From: an uncultured Verrucomicrobiales bacterium
GTDB lineage: Bacteria > Verrucomicrobiota > Verrucomicrobiia > Verrucomicrobiales > Akkermansiaceae
Direction: 5' to 3'
NCBI GenBank assembly: GCA_937928735.1
Contig: CALFVF010000018.1
Span: 1 to 64,000 of the forward strand
Length of the DNA: 64,000 nt
The notes beneath the pieces are model-generated. The model made no database searches, was not told where the DNA came from, and saw only the letters and a list, made by a program, of their open reading frames with translations. This document shows, one piece after another, positions 8,297 to 17,089 of this stretch (position 1 is the first letter of the stretch; each line of letters opens with the position of its first letter). Made by a program: the position numbers and the translations under genes.

Positions 8297-11137
8297 TCAG
8301 GCTAATCTCTGTGCTAGGAGCTCAAGAATAGCTGCTGATTGCTCACGCTCAGGGGCAGCACCGCGTGCCATATCAGGCTTCCCGCCACCTTTCCCACCCG
8401 CCAGTGGGGCAATTTCTGCGATGATCTTGCCAGCCAGTAGTCCCGCAGACTTCGCGCCTTCTCCGCAGTAGGCTCCGAGATGCAGGCGTTCACCATCATC
8501 GACAAGAAACACACCCGCTCCCTGCCACTGCTTTTTCTTGCACCCATTGAGGAGTTCTTGGAGAAGATTCGCAGGGCCTTCGACCTGTGCTGCGAGATGC
8601 CCCCCAGCCGTATGCCAGTCTGAGGATGGATTCTCAAATGCTGCGGCTAGTAACTCATCAGCCATAGCACTCGCCTGTGAGGCTGCCGCCTTTTTCACTG
8701 CTTTCTGTGCTTCGAGTGCAGCTTCTCTGAGCTTGGCGAGTGAGTTTTCTAACTCCTCTAGAGTCAGGTCTTTTCCAGCCTTCTCTATAAAATCTTGCTC
8801 TAAAGAACATGCCACTGGCTCTTGTCCCATCGCTTTGAGCTGATCATTCGCTGCTGTGAGCTTGTCACTCGCTTCTTCTATCTCAGCTGTGAGCTCGCCA
8901 CTATACTTCTCGATGTAGCGCTCTGCTGCACTTCCACAGAATGCTTCAATTCGGCGCACGCCTGAGGCAATGGCTGCTTCTGACTTAATCTTAAAGGTCC
9001 CTATCTCTCCTGTGCGTCGAGTGTGTGTGCCTCCGCAGAGCTCCATCGCATAGCCATCGAGCTTATCTTTTTCACCCCCAATTTGGACGACACGAACGAG
9101 CTCACCATACTTATCCCCGAAGAACTGCATCACATCACTGCGCTCACGCACATCCACGTGTGGCACCTCGACCCACGATACCGGGCTATCAGCCGCGATA
9201 GCCTCTTGGACTTTGTTCTCTATAAGAGCCACCTGAGCGTCTGTTAGAGCAGCTGAGTTAAAATCAAACCTCAGTCGCTGGTCTGTCACCGAAGACCCTT
9301 GCTGGGAGGCATCCGCTGAGACCACCTCGTGCAGTGCCCAGTGTAGTAGATGAGTCGCTGTGTGGTGAGACTCGATATTACGCCTTCTTGGCCCATCAAT
9401 GCAGAGTGACACGCTAGCTCCTACACTCAGAGCATCACGACATGATCCTAGACTCTCTAGTGATAGGCCATGAGCGATAGCTCCACCAATCTGGATGACT
9501 TGAGAAACCTCCCATGTCTCAGCACCTAGGCTGAGCGTTCCACTATCACCAATCTGTCCACCCATTTCTGTGTAGAATGGCGAGGATGCCGTAACTACAT
9601 AGAGTGTGTCCTCATCTTCGTGGAGCTCAAGCACGGTGGTCTCCACATAGTCTGAGTCAAAGCCGACAAACTCAGTGGTCTGCTCTGAGCTCATATCGAG
9701 TGCGCGTACCACTGTGGATTTCTGGGCTGCTCGTGCGCGTTGTTTCTGCTCTAACATCAGACCCTCAAACGTCTCCTTGTCAAGCTTCAGTCCATGCTGC
9801 TCACAGAGGATTTCTGTCAGATCCAGCGGGAAGCCAAAGGTGTCATAGAGCTCAAAGGCGAATGCACCAGAGAGTGTCTGCTGGTTCTTTGCGCGCTCTT
9901 TTTCAAATTTCTGCAGCCCACGAGCCAGAGTGCGATTAAAGCTCTCTTCTTCATTTTGTAGTGTCTGCTTAATAACTTCTGCTCTCGCCACAAGCTCTGG
10001 GAAAATCGATCCAAACTGCTCCACGAGCGTGTCCACGAGTTCTGCGAGAAAACATGTTTCCCCTAAGAACCCGAGAGTTCGCCCATAGTTTACAGCACGT
10101 CTAAGAATACGCCTAAGTACATAGTTTCTGCCTGTATTTCCTGGTAGAATCCCATCGGCGATCGAGAAGCTCAGTGTGCGGATATGGTCGGCAATCACAC
10201 GGAATGCGATAGCTTCTTTCATCTCCTCACTCAGAGTGGACTTATCGACACTCACAGACTCTGGGTAGATATCTTGGTATGACTTCCCAGAGAGCCCCTC
10301 TAACTTCTCAAAGAGAGGTGTAAACACATCCGTGGCGTAGTTTGATGGGCGTTTTGAGAAATCTTTAAATCCATTTGTTCCTTGATAGATCGAGCAAGCA
10401 CGCTCAAATCCCATTCCTGTGTCCACGTGCGTGGAAGGCAGGTCTCTGTAGCTGCCATCGGCCTCGGCATTGTACTGAATAAAGACTAAGTTCCAGATTT
10501 CAATACACTGGTCACTGTCTTTGTTCACCAAGGCACCCTTCGTGTCTCCCTCTGGAGTCAGGTCGACATGAAGCTCAGAGCATGGGCCACAGGGGCCGGT
10601 TTCCCCCATTTTCCAGAAGTTGTCTTTCACGTCACCATCGACAACGTGGATCTTCGGATCCAGACCTTTTGCCTTAAAGAATGCCGCCCAGTAATCATAG
10701 GCTTCTTGGTCAAACTCTGAGGGATCACCCGCTGACTTATCGGGGCGATACACTGTGGCGTAGAGGCGCTCTGGCGGGAATCCCCAGCGCTCCACAATCA
10801 AGTCCCAAGCCCAAGTAATCGCCTCTTCTTTAAAGTAATCTCCAAACGACCAGTTCCCTAACATCTCAAACATCGTGTGATGATAGGTATCATAGCCAAC
10901 ATCATCTAAGTCATTATGCTTCCCGCCTGCACGAATACACTTCTGGGTGTCTGCTGCTCTTGGTGGGCTGTAGGGAGGCTTTTCCGTGCCCAGAAAGAAG
11001 GGCACAAACTGATTCATCCCTGCATTGGTAAACAGCAAGCCCGGAGACTGCGGCAATAAGGAGGCGGAGGGAACAACTGTGTGCTGTTTCTCTTTAAAAA
11101 AATCAAGGAAGCTCTGGCGTATCTCTGAGGCAGTCAT
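8297..11137 (-). CDS. alaS: Alanyl-tRNA synthetase
   Basis: This class II synthetase charges tRNA-Ala and edits mischarged Ser/Gly. At 946 residues it is somewhat longer than the E. coli enzyme (about 875). The N-terminus has MTASEIRQSFLDFFKEKQH and the class II motif 1/2 region around FTNAGMNQFVPFFLG. The editing-domain zinc ligands are visible in SHHTATHLLHWAL and in MELCGGTHTRRTGEIG. The C-terminal coiled-coil and C-Ala domain ends in a DHHA1-type Gly-rich segment (PLAGGKGGGKPDMARGA). The leader between the ATG and about 11200 has a 17-bp tandem duplication and a 9-bp-arm hairpin that could be regulatory. Confidence 0.97.
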   Translation of the reverse strand: MTASEIRQSFLDFFKEKQHTVVPSASLLPQSPGLLFTNAGMNQFVPFFLGTEKPPYSPPRAADTQKCIRAGGKHNDLDDVGYDTYHHTMFEMLGNWSFGDYFKEEAITWAWDLIVERWGFPPERLYATVYRPDKSAGDPSEFDQEAYDYWAAFFKAKGLDPKIHVVDGDVKDNFWKMGETGPCGPCSELHVDLTPEGDTKGALVNKDSDQCIEIWNLVFIQYNAEADGSYRDLPSTHVDTGMGFERACSIYQGTNGFKDFSKRPSNYATDVFTPLFEKLEGLSGKSYQDIYPESVSVDKSTLSEEMKEAIAFRVIADHIRTLSFSIADGILPGNTGRNYVLRRILRRAVNYGRTLGFLGETCFLAELVDTLVEQFGSIFPELVARAEVIKQTLQNEEESFNRTLARGLQKFEKERAKNQQTLSGAFAFELYDTFGFPLDLTEILCEQHGLKLDKETFEGLMLEQKQRARAAQKSTVVRALDMSSEQTTEFVGFDSDYVETTVLELHEDEDTLYVVTASSPFYTEMGGQIGDSGTLSLGAETWEVSQVIQIGGAIAHGLSLESLGSCRDALSVGASVSLCIDGPRRRNIESHHTATHLLHWALHEVVSADASQQGSSVTDQRLRFDFNSAALTDAQVALIENKVQEAIAADSPVSWVEVPHVDVRERSDVMQFFGDKYGELVRVVQIGGEKDKLDGYAMELCGGTHTRRTGEIGTFKIKSEAAIASGVRRIEAFCGSAAERYIEKYSGELTAEIEEASDKLTAANDQLKAMGQEPVACSLEQDFIEKAGKDLTLEELENSLAKLREAALEAQKAVKKAAASQASAMADELLAAAFENPSSDWHTAGGHLAAQVEGPANLLQELLNGCKKKQWQGAGVFLVDDGERLHLGAYCGEGAKSAGLLAGKIIAEIAPLAGGKGGGKPDMARGAAPEREQSAAILELLAQRLA

Positions 11138-11140
11138 ATC

Positions 11141-11174
11141 AAACGTGGTAGGGTCACAAACGTGGTAGGGTCAT
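11141..11174 (-). repeat. 17-bp tandem duplication in the alaS leader
   Basis: The unit AAACGTGGTAGGGTCA plus one base occurs twice in a row (11141-11157 and 11158-11174) directly upstream of the alaS start codon. The second unit runs into the hairpin at 11169-11196. Confidence 0.9.
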
Positions 11175-11196
11175 TCACCGGGCTGCTTGAATGACC
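11169..11196 (-). promoter_or_regulatory. Inverted repeat upstream of alaS (possible operator or leader hairpin)
   Basis: GGTCATTCA (11169-11177) and TGAATGACC (11188-11196) are exact reverse complements separated by 10 bases, about 30-60 bases upstream of the alaS ATG. E. coli AlaRS is known to repress its own gene through a palindrome near the promoter. A similar role here is inference. No T-run follows on either strand, so a terminator is less likely. Confidence 0.5.
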
Positions 11197-11285
11197 TTCG
11201 CGATTTAGGCTAAAAATGAACCATGAGCAAGGCGGGATTGCATTTGACATTCAATCCACACCGATGAACTTGCACAGAAGCATTT

Positions 11286-11319
11286 CCTAGCCCACCTCCT
11301 AGCCCACCTCCTAGCCCAT
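11286..11319 (+). repeat. 12-bp tandem repeat upstream of the M28-like gene
   Basis: CCTAGCCCACCT is repeated at 11286-11297 and 11298-11309, with a third nearly complete unit at 11310-11319. It sits 17 bases ahead of the next ATG, where a ribosome-binding site would be expected. None of canonical form is seen there. Confidence 0.85.
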
Positions 11320-11335
11320 CAGAACCACCGCCACC

Positions 11336-12199
11336 ATGCCTGCAGAATCCACACTTGCCACCACCTCATCTAGTGCGAAGAAATACTGGTTTCTGCTGAT
11401 GATTCTTCCCGTGGGACTGGCCATTGGTGTCGTCACTAGTCTGGTGTCTCACCTCAGACAAGACCAGAAGGCGAATGAAGTCGTCAAATTCTCCCAGAGC
11501 ATCGATCTTGAGTCACTCACTGACTCGGCGAATAAAATGACAACCTACATCGGCGAGCGCCATCTCGAGTCCGAAGAAGGCCAACTCGCGATGCTCCAGA
11601 TGGCGTCCTTCCTCCAAGGAGAACTCAGCCCTCAGAATTCTGGCCTCGTTGTCCACAAGGACAAAGGCTTCCCGCTCGAAGGCCGTCTATGGTATCATTA
11701 CTGGGTGAATATTGAGGGTAAGCAGAGTAACAACATTCACCTCGTCCTCACCAACTACGATGGCCCCAAAGACACTGGCGAATCCGCCAAAATAGCCAGC
11801 CTCATCGCCCTCATCCAGTCGCTGGGAGCTGAGACACCCCCACAGAGTATCCGCTTTGTCTTTGCCCCTAAGAATCAGGCACTCGGTGAACTCATCCAAG
11901 AAGCTAGACTGCGCTGTCTACTCCCCGAAGAGAACTGCATCCGCACCACAGTCATCCAGACATGTGATGATGTGAGTCTAGATGCAGAAAATGACTGGTT
12001 TGAGCTCCCCCAGTCTACAGAGCTCGCGAGTTTGCAAGGTGAGTCCTCAACAGCTCTCATCAGCCACCCTACACTCATGAGTGGTTCACAGAATGACATC
12101 ACCGAGCACCGTGCTAAGGCCTTATTTAGTGCCACAGCAAAGCTGCGAGAAACACTCTATCAGACAGCATCCACAGCCTCCTCCGAAGCTGCCGAGTGA
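11336..12199 (+). CDS. Membrane-anchored protein resembling a degenerate M28 aminopeptidase
   Basis: This 287-residue protein has one N-terminal transmembrane segment (about residues 17-37, FLLMILPVGLAIGVVTSLVS) and a predicted extracytoplasmic domain. Residues 140-185 (HLVLTNYDGPKDTGESAK, then IASLIALIQSLGA and SIRFVFAPKNQALGE) align by eye with the core of M28 zinc aminopeptidases. In that family the His of AHYD, the following Asp and the EE pair bind zinc. Here the His is Asn and the EE pair is absent, so peptidase activity is unlikely. Two cysteine-containing segments (RCLLPEENC) follow. The relationship is inferred from a short pattern and could be fortuitous. No partner gene is evident. 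Confidence 0.6.
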   Translation: MPAESTLATTSSSAKKYWFLLMILPVGLAIGVVTSLVSHLRQDQKANEVVKFSQSIDLESLTDSANKMTTYIGERHLESEEGQLAMLQMASFLQGELSPQNSGLVVHKDKGFPLEGRLWYHYWVNIEGKQSNNIHLVLTNYDGPKDTGESAKIASLIALIQSLGAETPPQSIRFVFAPKNQALGELIQEARLRCLLPEENCIRTTVIQTCDDVSLDAENDWFELPQSTELASLQGESSTALISHPTLMSGSQNDITEHRAKALFSATAKLRETLYQTASTASSEAAE

Positions 12200-12292
12200 T
12201 CCGTATGGACTAGCGAGAGTGAGCGAGAGTGAACTATCTCTAGAATTTCTCTGATTCTTTGTCTTTTTCTCTATCTGTGCTAAATATGACTT

Positions 12293-13093
12293 ATGTATCG
12301 TATCAAGTACCTTTTCTGTCTGCTACTTCTGAGCCTGTCGAGTTGCCAAAAGAACCCTGACCCGGACTCAAGTGCGGATAGATCCAATGATGATCGCGAG
12401 CTACTTCACGCCACGATAGCGGCTCACGGAGGCCTAGAGACATGGTACTCTAATGGCCTATTCCAATTCCGCTGGAAGTACAATATGCTCGATAAAGGCC
12501 TCACGGTAAACACCCTACAAACAGTCGACCCAAGTAGCCTCAATGTCATCCACCAAGTCGCTGATAGTGACACCCAGTTTGGCATTCATGACGGTCAGAG
12601 CTGGATCCACCCCGCTGAGGCTACCTTTAAACCCCATCCTAAATTCTGGGCACTCACACCCACTTACTTTATTGGCATTCCATTTATCTTTAATGACCCT
12701 AATGCTCATTTCCAAACGCTAGATGACACCATGTCTTTTGAGGGCAAGGAGTACACCCAGCTTAAAATCACCTACAATGACAAAGCCGGAGACTCACCAG
12801 ATGATTACTACGTTCTCCTGATCGACCCTGAGACCAAGCTCACCCGTGGCGCCTACTACACGGTGACTAATCCACTCGTGCTCGACGGAAAGCCACCTGG
12901 CCCCCCGAAGTTCATCACCTTAGATGGTCTTGAGGAATTCCACGGTCTCCAGCTAGCCACCAGTCATCGCACCTTCTACATGGAAGAGTCAGGCATTGGT
13001 GGAATCATGCGTAACACAGAGGTCAGTGAGATGAAGTTTCTACCAAAACAGAGCATTGACTTCTCCATTCCTGAGGCGGCCAAAACTCTCTAG
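12293..13093 (+). CDS. Lipoprotein of unknown function (DUF6503-like)
   Basis: This 266-residue protein has a clear lipoprotein signal (MYRIKYLFCLLLLSLSSC, cysteine at residue 18) and is predicted to be lipid-anchored. The segment ATIAAHGGLETWYSNG and the following beta-rich pattern resemble a family of bacterial lipoproteins that begin with an AHGG-x-x-W motif and probably have an LolA/LppX-like half-barrel fold; that assignment is tentative. It is convergent with the SNF2 gene, with only 22 bp between stops. No function can be assigned. Confidence 0.75.
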   Translation: MYRIKYLFCLLLLSLSSCQKNPDPDSSADRSNDDRELLHATIAAHGGLETWYSNGLFQFRWKYNMLDKGLTVNTLQTVDPSSLNVIHQVADSDTQFGIHDGQSWIHPAEATFKPHPKFWALTPTYFIGIPFIFNDPNAHFQTLDDTMSFEGKEYTQLKITYNDKAGDSPDDYYVLLIDPETKLTRGAYYTVTNPLVLDGKPPGPPKFITLDGLEEFHGLQLATSHRTFYMEESGIGGIMRNTEVSEMKFLPKQSIDFSIPEAAKTL

Positions 13094-13115
13094 CATTTGT
13101 AGTATCAGAGAAGAT

Positions 13116-16100
13116 TTAGCCCAGAAGGCTGGCAATTTCATTCGCGTCTAGTCCCTTCATCATTGGCTGCGCTTCATCGGATATAGCCCCCCCGATCAAG
13201 GTGCGTTTCTTCTCCTGTAAGCGCAGAATTTTTTCTTCCACACTCCCCTTCGTGATGAATTTATACACGGTGATAGGGCGTGTCTGGCCGATTCGGTGGG
13301 CACGATCTGTCGCCTGTGCTTCGACCGCTGGGTTCCACCACGGATCGAAGTGCACCACGATATCAGCAGCGGTGAGATTCAGACCATAGCCGCCTGCTTT
13401 GAGACTGATCAGGAACACAGGAGGCCCTGCGGGGTCTTGGAACTTATCCACTTCTACCCCACGAGATCTCGTAGCACCATCGAGATAGCAATACCCTATG
13501 TCTTTGGATTCTAATTGCTGACGGATCTTGGCAAGCATTTTAGTAAATTGACTAAAGATGAGAATTCTGTGTCCCCCGCGAATCCCTTCATCAACAATTT
13601 CTAACAGCCTTAGTAATTTCGTGGAGGCTTCCTCCAATGACTCCTGTGCGAAGTCATCCCCTAGCAGGGCTAAATGACAGCATGCTTGGCGCAGTCTCAG
13701 CAAGACTGTGAGCATCTGCATATGCCCTTTCTGTCCCTGGTCTCTGAGTTCATCTACTTGGGCTACTCCTGCGCGGTGGATTTCTTGATAGACTTCTTGC
13801 TGCCTCTGAGATGGCTCACACCAGACGATTTGCTCCATCTTTGGTGGTAGATCCTTAGCCACTGTGGTCTTTGTCCTTCTCAGCATAAAGGGCTCTGTGC
13901 GCATCCTTAGGCGCTTGAGTGTATTCCAATCAGGAGCACTCCCGCCAGTGGCCGCCTCGTAGCGCTGCTTAAAGTCTTCTCGACTCCCTAAGTAACCGGG
14001 CAATAAGAATGCATAGATCGACCATAAGTCTCGCACCGCGTTCTCTACAGGCGTTCCTGTTAGGGCTAGTTTCGCCTCAGCATCTAGACTGCGCAGAGCC
14101 TTGGCGGCCTGTGTATCTGGATTACGAATCAGACTGGCTTCATCAATAATCACACAGCCAAACGCCACAGCTTGATACACATCCAGATCTCGCGCTACTA
14201 GAGCATAACTCGTCATCACGATATCATAAGACTCTATCTCTGAGAATAGGGATTTGCGCTCTGACCCGTGCAATACAGCGAGCTTGAGCTCAGGGGTGAA
14301 TCGCTGTGCTTCTGCCTTCCAGTTATCTAACAAGGATGTCGGGCACACAATCAAAGAGGGCTTCGGGTTCTTCTTTTTCCACAGTGACAATAGGCATAAA
14401 CTCTGCAAGGTCTTCCCCAGTCCCATGTCATCGGCGAGTAGTGCCGCACCTTCTCCCTCTAGTCGCTGGTAGATCCAGTTCACACCTTCTCGCTGATAAG
14501 GTCTCAAGGTGGAGTTGAGAGAGCTAGAGAGTTCACTCAGTGGTTCTTCTTCACTTCCTAGCTGTTCTTCTGATTGAGAATAATACGACTGCAAGCGCTT
14601 GATATAGGCGCCTTGTGCCTTGCTCACGAAATATTGGCCACTCTCTTGGCGCGGATCACAGTCCTTGAGCGCTGCAGACATAATCTCTGCATCAAAGCTA
14701 GACATCACGATCTTCTTGCCATTCTTGAGCGTCGCACTGGTACGGCCCGCATCTAACATTCTCTTAATCTGATCCTTGGTGACTTTCTTCCCTTCCTCTG
14801 TGCGGAACCCGTAGTCAAAGGCCAGCCAGTCCTCACCACTACCCTGGATCTGAATATCAGGAACTAGACGCACCATATTGGAGCGAGCGGAGTTCAGCTT
14901 CTGCCCACTGCGCACCTCCCAGTCCTGCTGCATCTGCACGAATGGCGCAGAGAGAAATTCTAACACAACATCTGCTCCACTCAGCACCCACTCGCGCTGA
15001 GATTCTTTCTCAAAGCCCGCACGCCTCAGCCGCACTATGGCGGCTTCTTCCGCTTCGAGGTTGCGCACACACCAGCTGCCATCAGGCTGGTGCAGGGGAA
15101 AGGCATCTTGATTCTCTAACTGATCTCCAGCATACACGAGAACATCGGGCTGATACTTGACCTCTAAGCGAGCGCTTAACTCTTCTGTCGTCCCTTCTAG
15201 CGTAAGAATAAATTCAGGTGTCGCTGGATGAAGCTCGAGCTCATCTAAAAACGCCTTATCACTCCAGACCACGAGCTGCTCCCATATCTCTATGTGAGAC
15301 ACAACTCGTGCAATAGGAAGATAGAGAGCCTGCTCACTACAGAGTCTCTTCCACTGCTCAGGCTTCAGCAGTCCGTGCTTATCCCCCAGAGAAGTTAAGG
15401 TTCTCTCTGAGGCATTCCACATCCAGAGTAAATCACGATCAAACCACACCCGTCCTTCTTCAAACAACGCGCTCTCAAGCCGCAGACAGAGTCTATCATC
15501 ATCCACCTCCACCTGCATCGGCACTCGATTTCCAGCCATTCTTAGTACCACAGGCTCTCCTGCTGCCGTGATTCGAGTGTGTCCATCCAGGGCTTGTAAA
15601 AACTCGACACTCTGGGAAGCATTTAATCCCAATACTGGGCTCCACTGCCCATTCATATTGGTCATCACCCAGCGCCAGAGCATAATATCTGCGACCGTGG
15701 TCTCTGTAGTTTCGTGCTCACTGAGTTTTACCGCGAGCCCTTTCTCAAGTTTCTCTGGAAAATGCGGAGGAAACTCTAGACCAAACATCACAGCTCCGAC
15801 TTGCGTGCTCTCTACTTGTTTTTGTTCTGATTTTTTTGGCTGGCGCTTAGGTTCTAGCACCTCCAGCACCACTGCCACTGCGTGCGAACACATCGCTCCG
15901 GTGCGCTTGCTCTCCAGGCATTGGCAGTGGCTGTCGACATCAAAGCGGCCATTCACACGCACAGTGACTCTTTTCGGAGCTCCCGCACCGGGAATCTCCC
16001 CGCGAAAGACATCTTCATGGCGTGAAGCCTGGGCCACTCGGCCAGCAGACCAGAGTGCGCGACCTGCTTTCAATACCTTCCAGCCAGCGGTTTCTCCTAC

Positions 16101-16121
16101 CCATTTTTGATCTATCTTCAC
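13116..16121 (-). CDS. SWIM zinc-finger SNF2-family DNA translocase
   Basis: This 1001-residue ATPase has an N-terminal SWIM zinc finger (CQC...CSH, about residues 61-78) and a long middle region. The C-terminal half is a complete SNF2/RapA-type helicase core: motif I DDMGLGKTLQ, motif II IIDEAS, LTGTPVEN, the second RecA fold with YLDGATRS, and HRIGQTRPITVYKF. It should use ATP to move along DNA or remodel nucleoprotein. SWIM-SNF2 proteins are common in Bacteria with poorly known roles. The 5' end lies 57-96 bp from the oppositely oriented parA-like gene, so the two share a promoter region. Confidence 0.93.
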   Translation of the reverse strand: MKIDQKWVGETAGWKVLKAGRALWSAGRVAQASRHEDVFRGEIPGAGAPKRVTVRVNGRFDVDSHCQCLESKRTGAMCSHAVAVVLEVLEPKRQPKKSEQKQVESTQVGAVMFGLEFPPHFPEKLEKGLAVKLSEHETTETTVADIMLWRWVMTNMNGQWSPVLGLNASQSVEFLQALDGHTRITAAGEPVVLRMAGNRVPMQVEVDDDRLCLRLESALFEEGRVWFDRDLLWMWNASERTLTSLGDKHGLLKPEQWKRLCSEQALYLPIARVVSHIEIWEQLVVWSDKAFLDELELHPATPEFILTLEGTTEELSARLEVKYQPDVLVYAGDQLENQDAFPLHQPDGSWCVRNLEAEEAAIVRLRRAGFEKESQREWVLSGADVVLEFLSAPFVQMQQDWEVRSGQKLNSARSNMVRLVPDIQIQGSGEDWLAFDYGFRTEEGKKVTKDQIKRMLDAGRTSATLKNGKKIVMSSFDAEIMSAALKDCDPRQESGQYFVSKAQGAYIKRLQSYYSQSEEQLGSEEEPLSELSSSLNSTLRPYQREGVNWIYQRLEGEGAALLADDMGLGKTLQSLCLLSLWKKKNPKPSLIVCPTSLLDNWKAEAQRFTPELKLAVLHGSERKSLFSEIESYDIVMTSYALVARDLDVYQAVAFGCVIIDEASLIRNPDTQAAKALRSLDAEAKLALTGTPVENAVRDLWSIYAFLLPGYLGSREDFKQRYEAATGGSAPDWNTLKRLRMRTEPFMLRRTKTTVAKDLPPKMEQIVWCEPSQRQQEVYQEIHRAGVAQVDELRDQGQKGHMQMLTVLLRLRQACCHLALLGDDFAQESLEEASTKLLRLLEIVDEGIRGGHRILIFSQFTKMLAKIRQQLESKDIGYCYLDGATRSRGVEVDKFQDPAGPPVFLISLKAGGYGLNLTAADIVVHFDPWWNPAVEAQATDRAHRIGQTRPITVYKFITKGSVEEKILRLQEKKRTLIGGAISDEAQPMMKGLDANEIASLLG

Positions 16122-16217
16122 GTGCTTTTTTGCTTTAGTGTGCTGGCAATTCTATGCCAGTCTCCTCAGTGCTGCGCAATGATCGATTCTGATCCTTTCG
16201 GCGATTCTACCCAAGAC

Positions 16218-16988
16218 ATGAAAACCATAGCCATCGCGAACCAAAAAGGAGGGGTCGGAAAAACAACCACCGCTATTTCCCTCTCAGCGGCGTTAGCCAG
16301 CCTCGGTAAACGCACCTTGCTTCTCGACCTTGACCCCCAGGCCAATGCCACATCAGGAATCGGTGTCGAGCCAGATGGAGAAGGCAGCATGTACCTGCCA
16401 CTCCTTGGTTCCTCAAAGATCGAGGAAAAAATTCTACCCACTCGATTCAAGAAACTCGACATCATCCCTTCTGGCATGGACTTAGCGGGGGTCGAAATCG
16501 AACTTGCACGGCGAGATGATCACCTCACAAGGCTAAAAAAAATCATCTCCGAGATGCCTGCCAAAGAGAACTACGATTATTGCATTCTAGACACCCCACC
16601 TTCTCTAGGGGTTCTTATGACATCCTCGCTGGCGGCAGCGGATGAAGTCGTCATCCCTCTCCAATGTGAATGGTTTGGCCTCGAAGGACTCGCTAAGATC
16701 GTCCACGTGATCGAGGAAATCCGCCAGTCAGGTGCAGCTCCTGATCTCACTCTCGAAGGTATTGTTATGACCATGTTTGATGGGCGTACGAATCTCAGCC
16801 GCCAGGTGGTGGAAGAGGTGAAAAACTATTTCCCTCAGCAACTCTACAAGAACGTGGTTCCTCGCTCCATCCGCATTGGTGAAGCTCCCAGCCACGGCAA
16901 GACTATCTTTGAGCACGATCCCTCCGGGCTCGGTGCAAAAGCTTATCATAAAGTCACTCGAGAATTTCTTAGACGCCAAACGACATAA
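16218..16988 (+). CDS. ParA/Soj-family ATPase (orphan)
   Basis: This deviant-Walker ATPase of about 256 residues carries the motif KGGVGKTTTAIS at its N-terminus, then LLLDLDPQANATSGIG and ILDTPPSLG. It is the typical chromosomal Soj/ParA type without an N-terminal HTH. I chose ATG 16218 because MKTIAIANQKGG is the usual family N-terminus. An in-frame ATG at 16179 adds 13 residues and a further upstream GTG-type extension would overlap the SNF2 gene. ParA proteins position chromosomes or large complexes together with ParB. No parB follows: the next gene, 100 bp downstream, is a pseudokinase, so its partner is elsewhere or it has another cargo. Confidence 0.9.
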   Translation: MKTIAIANQKGGVGKTTTAISLSAALASLGKRTLLLDLDPQANATSGIGVEPDGEGSMYLPLLGSSKIEEKILPTRFKKLDIIPSGMDLAGVEIELARRDDHLTRLKKIISEMPAKENYDYCILDTPPSLGVLMTSSLAAADEVVIPLQCEWFGLEGLAKIVHVIEEIRQSGAAPDLTLEGIVMTMFDGRTNLSRQVVEEVKNYFPQQLYKNVVPRSIRIGEAPSHGKTIFEHDPSGLGAKAYHKVTREFLRRQTT

Positions 16989-17089
16989 CTCACCCTATTT
17001 CAGCAACTTCTTGCATTAAATCTCGTATTAACTTGCAGATTAGTGCTTCACTGATAAGCACATAGATCACCCAATAACTATCTATAATC

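Noticed and set aside
8139-8471. Separate small plus-strand gene at the end of alaS
   Set aside because: Most of it is antisense to the conserved C-terminal Gly-rich region of AlaRS and it has no family features.
11286-11319. CRISPR-like array from short repeats
   Set aside because: The 12-bp units are directly adjacent without spacers and no cas gene is present.
16107-16217. N-terminal extension of ParA with a hydrophobic segment
   Set aside because: It overlaps the start of the SNF2 gene and would place a signal-like stretch before a cytosolic ATPase. The family N-terminus is MKTIAIANQKGG at 16218.
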